This document shows, piece after piece, positions 60,353-64,000 of a stretch of DNA of 64,000 nucleotides. Source of the stretch: Haloarchaeobius salinus (GTDB taxonomy: Archaea > Halobacteriota > Halobacteria > Halobacteriales > Natrialbaceae); assembly GCF_024464185.1 (NCBI RefSeq), contig NZ_JANHAU010000001.1, positions 310,001 through 374,000 on the forward strand, read 5' to 3'. Below the pieces are notes generated by a model. That model saw only the letters and a list, made by a program, of their open reading frames with translations. It made no database searches and was not told the DNA's origin. Both the position numbers and the translations under genes were made by a program. Position 1 is the first letter of the stretch. Every line of letters begins with the position of its first letter.

Positions 60353-61318
60353 ATGGCCTCGAGCAAGTCGGTCGTCATCGCCGCACTCATCGCCAACGGG
60401 GCGATCGCGATCATGAAGTTCGTCGGGTACCTCCTGACCGGGAGCCCGGCGATGCTCTCCGAGACGTACCACTCCATCTCCGACACGGGCAACCAGGTGT
60501 TCCTGCTGGTCGGCATCCGCTACTCCGGCAAGGAGGCGAGCCGCAGCCACCCGTTCGGCTACGGGAAGGCGCAGTTCTTCTACTCCTTCCTCGTCAGCGT
60601 GCTGCTCTTTGCCATCGCGGGCTGGGAGTCCGCGAAGCACGGCTACAACGCCATCGTGCACCCACACGAGCCGACGGTGAGGGACCCGACGGTCTTCGGG
60701 GTCACGTTCCCCGCCGAGTGGGTCAACTACAGCGTCCTCATGGGAGCCATCGTCTTCGAGGCCTGGGCGCTCTGGAAGGCGAACAAGGCGCTGAAGCTGC
60801 AGATGGAGAAGCACGGCTGGTCGACCTACCGCGAGGCCTTCCGGAAGACCAGCGACGTGACCACCCTCACCGCGTTCACCGAGGACACCATCGCGATGGC
60901 CGGCGCGGGTATCGCGCTGTTCGGGGTCTACCTCACGAACGTGACGGGGAACCAGCTCTACGACGCCGTCTCCGCGCTCATCATCGGGCTGTTGCTCATG
61001 TTCTTCGCGGTCGCACTCGCCTGGGAGAACAAGCGCCTGCTGCTCGGCGAGTCGCTCGCGAAGGACGAGGAGTCGGAGCTCCGGAAGGCCGTCCGCGCGG
61101 GCGAGGGCGTCGTCTCCGTCAACGACTTCCGGACGGTGTACTTCGGCCCCGGTCGCCTCATCGTCACCGCGGACGTCTCGTTCGAGGACGAACTCGACAC
61201 CGCCGAGATCGACGCCACGATCAGCGCCATCGAGGCGGAGCTCAAGGAACTCGACGACTCGGTGAAGACGGTGTACATCGAGCCCGAGACCAGGAACGGC
61301 GACGCCTCGGCGGCCTGA
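60353..61318 (+). CDS. Cation diffusion facilitator (CDF) metal transporter
   Basis: A 321-residue protein with six helices and a C-terminal cytoplasmic domain. TM2 carries LSETYHSISDTGNQVFLLVG, with the H and D used for metal binding, and TM5 FTEDTIAMAGAGIALFGV. The cytoplasmic end (RLIVTADVSFEDELDTAEID) is the ferredoxin-like dimer domain. Exports Zn2+, Mn2+, Co2+ or Fe2+; metal not clear. A T-rich block (GGTTTTTTCCC) precedes ATG 60353 by about 25 bp. Confidence 0.93.
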   Translation: MASSKSVVIAALIANGAIAIMKFVGYLLTGSPAMLSETYHSISDTGNQVFLLVGIRYSGKEASRSHPFGYGKAQFFYSFLVSVLLFAIAGWESAKHGYNAIVHPHEPTVRDPTVFGVTFPAEWVNYSVLMGAIVFEAWALWKANKALKLQMEKHGWSTYREAFRKTSDVTTLTAFTEDTIAMAGAGIALFGVYLTNVTGNQLYDAVSALIIGLLLMFFAVALAWENKRLLLGESLAKDEESELRKAVRAGEGVVSVNDFRTVYFGPGRLIVTADVSFEDELDTAEIDATISAIEAELKELDDSVKTVYIEPETRNGDASAA

Positions 61319-61319
61319 C

Positions 61320-61502
61320 TCAGCTCGCTTCCATCTCGAGCAGCTGGCTGATCTCCTCCGGTTCGAGCACGTCCGTGAGCCCCTCCCCGTCCTCCAGGCG
61401 GGCCAGTTCCTCGTCGTCCAGCATGTCGTGCAGCGCCTTCTGTGCGAGCCGTTCACGGAGCGATTCGTCCAGGTCGTCGAGGTCGTAGCCTGGGACTGGC
61501 AT
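61320..61502 (-). CDS. Small acidic helical protein
   Basis: A 60-residue protein (ATG 61502): PVPGYDLDDLDESLRERLAQ, KALHDMLDDEELARLEDGEG, LTDVLEPEEISQLLEMEAS. Strongly acidic and helical, conserved in style with haloarchaeal small proteins. It converges with the CDF gene, one base apart. Function unknown. Confidence 0.65.
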   Translation of the reverse strand: MPVPGYDLDDLDESLRERLAQKALHDMLDDEELARLEDGEGLTDVLEPEEISQLLEMEAS

Positions 61503-61774
61503 ATGGTACCGTATGTCTTGGCCGGGCTTAGGCTTGTGGGAACCGGTGTCAAGCGTGTTCGGCTGTCGGAGCCGGCCGTGACTCCACCGTGAGTCTCCGG
61601 CGGTCCTGTCGAGACCGTTTCGAGAGAGCCCACGAACAGCCAGCGAGCCCGGGACCCTCGACGACCCCGGCCCGAAGCTCGCACTGCCTGTCACCTTCCA
61701 CGGGATGCCCGAACGGGGCCGGTGCCGGACCTGCAGGCACGAACCATTTTATCCGAAGCCGGCCAAGGGCGGGT

Positions 61775-63958
61775 GTGGCCGACACCGACGCGTACATGCG
61801 GTTCTTCCCGTACGACTCGCCCTACGACAACCAGGGCGACGCGATGCAGCGCATCCACACGTCGCTCGGACGCGGGCAGGACGTGCTGTTCGAGGGTGCC
61901 TGCGGGACGGGAAAGACGCTCTCGGCGCTGGTTCCGGCGCTTCAGTACGCACGCGACGCGGACAAGACGGTCGTCATCACGACCGACGTCCATCAGCAGA
62001 TGCGCCAGTTCGTCGAGGAGGCCCGGGCCATCACCCGGAAGGAGCCGATCCGCGCGGTCGTCTTCCGCGGGAAGGCCTCGATGTGCCACATCGACGTGGG
62101 CTACGAGGAGTGCCAGGTGCTGCGGGACAACACCCGGGAGCTCGTCGACGCACGACGCGAGGCCGCGGAACTGCGCGAACGCGAGCGCGAACTGCTCGCA
62201 CAGGCCCAGACGGGCGAGGAAGCCGCGATGGAGGCGCGGCAGGCGGTCGTCGACGAACTTGAGGGCGTGGAGGAGCGCGCGACCGCCATCTCCGACGAGA
62301 AGAACGTCTGCGACAACTACCGGAACAACCTCACCGGCGACGTGGAGGGCTTCCGTTCGTGGCTGTTCGACGACGTGCGAACGCCGGACGACGTCTACGA
62401 CTACGCGGGCGAGCGGACGATGTGCGGCTACGAGCTGCTGAAGGAGTCGATGGACGGCGTCGACCTCGTCGTCTGCAACTACCACCACCTGCTCGACCCG
62501 AACATCCGCGAGCAGTTCTTCCGCTGGCTCGGGCGGGAGCCGGCGGACGTCATCACCGTCTTCGACGAGGCGCACAACGTCGAGGGCGCGGCCCGGGACC
62601 ACGCGACGCGCACGCTGACCGAGCAGACGCTCGACGCCGCGCTCGACGAACTCGAGGAGAGCGACGACGCCCGCGCCGAGCGTGCCGAGAACGTCCTCCG
62701 GGCGTTCCGCAACGCGCTCGTCGAGACGTACGAGGACTCCTTCGGTTTCGGCGAGCGCGAGCGCGTCGGCGACGACTGGGTGGACGTGGCCGTCGCCAAC
62801 GAGGACAAACGGGACGACCTCACGCTCCGGTTCCTCCAGCTCTACAGCGGCCCGGGCTACAAGACGGACCTCGAGGCCGCGGTCACGCTCGGCTCGGACC
62901 TCGACGACGCCTACGAGGAGGCGTACAAGAACGGCGAGGCGACGACCAGACAGGAGTGCCAGACCCTGCAGGCCGCGGGCTTCGTCGGCGCGTGGATGCG
63001 GGAGGGCACCGACGAGGGGCTGTACCCGGTCGCCTCGGTCAGGCGGGACGGGGGCACCGACGAGGTGTACGGGCGAGCGGAGCTGTACACCTGCATCCCG
63101 CAGGACGTGACCCGCGAGCTGTTCGAGGAGGTCCACGCCACGGTGCTGATGAGCGCGACCCTGCGACCCTTCAACGTCACCGCCGACGTGCTCGGGCTCA
63201 CGGAGCCGGTGACGATGGCGTACGGGCTCCAGTTCCCACCGGAGCACCGGCGCACCTACGCCGTCTCCACCCCTGCGCTGTTCGCCAGCGCCCGGAACGA
63301 CGCGGAGGTGCAGGAGACCGTCGGCTCGACGCTCGCCGACGCCGTCAAATTCACCCCCGGGAACACGCTCGTGTTCACGCCGAACTACGCCGAGGCAGAA
63401 CGGTACGCGAGCCGCCTGCGCGGCGAGACCGATGCCACGGTGTACCTCGACGAGCCCGGGGTCCGCGCGGAGGACCTCCGCCAGCGGTTCACCGACGACG
63501 ACGACGGCGTCCTCCTCACCTCGCTCTGGGGAACCCTCGCGGAGGGTGTCAGCTTCGACGGCGACGACGCCCGGAGCGTCGTCGTGCTCGGCGTCCCCTA
63601 CCCCCACCTCGACGACCGCGCCGAGGCGGTGCAGGAGGCCTACGGCGAGGCGTTCGGCCGGAAAGGCGAGACGGATGCCGGCTGGCGCTACGCCGTCGAG
63701 ATCCCGACCGTCCGGAAGACCAGACAGGCCATCGGCCGGGTCATCCGGTCGCCCGAGGACTTCGGCGTCCGTATCCTCCTCGACGAGCGCTACACCGCGA
63801 AGAGCAAGGGCGAGATGGGCAAGTACAGCGTCCGCGACACGTTCCCGGTGGAGGAGCGCGACGAGATGCTGGACCTCAGTCCGGAGAAGCTGAAGTTCGC
63901 GATGCTGAACTTCTACCAGGACATGGACGGGTACGACGGGGAGCCGCCGCGACCGTGA
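61775..63958 (+). CDS. XPD/DinG-type iron-sulfur DNA helicase
   Basis: A 727-residue superfamily 2 helicase. Walker A is EGACGTGKTLSAL, DEAH box VFDEAHNVEGAA, motif III VLMSATLRPFN, motif VI QAIGRVIRSPEDFG. Cysteines 104, 113, 179 and 217 lie between motifs Ia and II, as required for the 4Fe-4S domain of XPD/FancJ helicases. A coiled region (about 118-170, EAAELRERERELLAQAQ) is inserted among them. GTG 61775 is chosen because TTTTATCC lies 25 bp before it; an ATG at 61796 also fits. Confidence 0.92.
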   Translation: MADTDAYMRFFPYDSPYDNQGDAMQRIHTSLGRGQDVLFEGACGTGKTLSALVPALQYARDADKTVVITTDVHQQMRQFVEEARAITRKEPIRAVVFRGKASMCHIDVGYEECQVLRDNTRELVDARREAAELRERERELLAQAQTGEEAAMEARQAVVDELEGVEERATAISDEKNVCDNYRNNLTGDVEGFRSWLFDDVRTPDDVYDYAGERTMCGYELLKESMDGVDLVVCNYHHLLDPNIREQFFRWLGREPADVITVFDEAHNVEGAARDHATRTLTEQTLDAALDELEESDDARAERAENVLRAFRNALVETYEDSFGFGERERVGDDWVDVAVANEDKRDDLTLRFLQLYSGPGYKTDLEAAVTLGSDLDDAYEEAYKNGEATTRQECQTLQAAGFVGAWMREGTDEGLYPVASVRRDGGTDEVYGRAELYTCIPQDVTRELFEEVHATVLMSATLRPFNVTADVLGLTEPVTMAYGLQFPPEHRRTYAVSTPALFASARNDAEVQETVGSTLADAVKFTPGNTLVFTPNYAEAERYASRLRGETDATVYLDEPGVRAEDLRQRFTDDDDGVLLTSLWGTLAEGVSFDGDDARSVVVLGVPYPHLDDRAEAVQEAYGEAFGRKGETDAGWRYAVEIPTVRKTRQAIGRVIRSPEDFGVRILLDERYTAKSKGEMGKYSVRDTFPVEERDEMLDLSPEKLKFAMLNFYQDMDGYDGEPPRP

Positions 63959-63972
63959 TAAAATCGGTCACC

Positions 63973-63991
63973 TGACAAAGATGATTTGTCA
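63973..63991. repeat. Inverted repeat at the right edge
   Basis: TGACAAA GATGA TTTGTCA is a perfect 7-bp stem with a 5-base loop, 15 bp after the helicase stop. It has no T-run behind it inside the window, so it is as likely an operator for the next gene as a terminator. Confidence 0.5.
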
Positions 63992-64000
63992 TCACCGGAA

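Overview
The window is a stretch of haloarchaeal (class Halobacteria) chromosome. It has high GC, acidic proteins, twin-arginine lipoprotein signals with a lipobox, TATA boxes about 25-30 bp before start codons (leaderless transcription), small proteins of haloarchaeal type, and heme genes in the archaeal arrangement. The genus cannot be fixed from the sequence alone.

Layout. 0-4.7 kb: the end of an NhaC-type antiporter, a broken universal stress gene, an O6-alkylguanine repair gene, and an arsenic operon (arsR, arsM, small membrane protein, arsN2) with palindromic operators, followed by decayed gene fragments. 4.7-12.5 kb: a CPBP membrane protease and a glycosyltransferase, then a nuclease-rich accessory block. 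This block holds two related HNH proteins with different N-termini (one with an SRA-like, modification-sensing domain), a tRNA-Gln, and a PD-(D/E)XK nuclease with two C-terminal repeats, flanked by two sister HNH-repeat endonucleases. 12.6-20.5 kb: a lower-GC island of orphan membrane proteins and lipoproteins. It contains a complete 1,054-bp transposable element with inverted ends and an 8-bp target duplication that carries a membrane-protein gene instead of a transposase, two copies of a ~205-bp dispersed repeat, and a degenerate TnpB gene with its 3' omega-RNA end.

20.5-34 kb: an exported lipoprotein apparently clipped by the TnpB remnant, a 1,013-residue histidine kinase with PAS and LOV-like domains after the kinase core, a methyltransferase, a CNNM/CorC transporter, an S66 peptidase, a VapBC-like pair, three tandem GNAT acetyltransferases and a DedA protein. 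34-45 kb: core metabolism. The tetrapyrrole genes hemB, hemL, hemC, cobA and hemD are present; the last three overlap by ATGA and are bracketed by an inverted pair of repeat elements. amtB-glnK handles ammonium uptake and sensing, and is followed by an unusual run of six close-set hairpins. A RecJ/DHH nuclease follows.

45-64 kb: membrane proteins, a von Willebrand lipoprotein, regulators with zinc ribbons, a phosphoribosyltransferase, a NifU-like protein, a sulfatase-fold enzyme coupled to a flippase-like protein, panE, a threonine aldolase, a calcineurin-like phosphodiesterase, a CDF metal transporter and an XPD-type iron-sulfur helicase.

The strongest candidates for something new are the transposase-less element at 13.4-14.5 kb, the nuclease cluster at 7.3-12.5 kb and the hairpin array at 37.56-37.73 kb.
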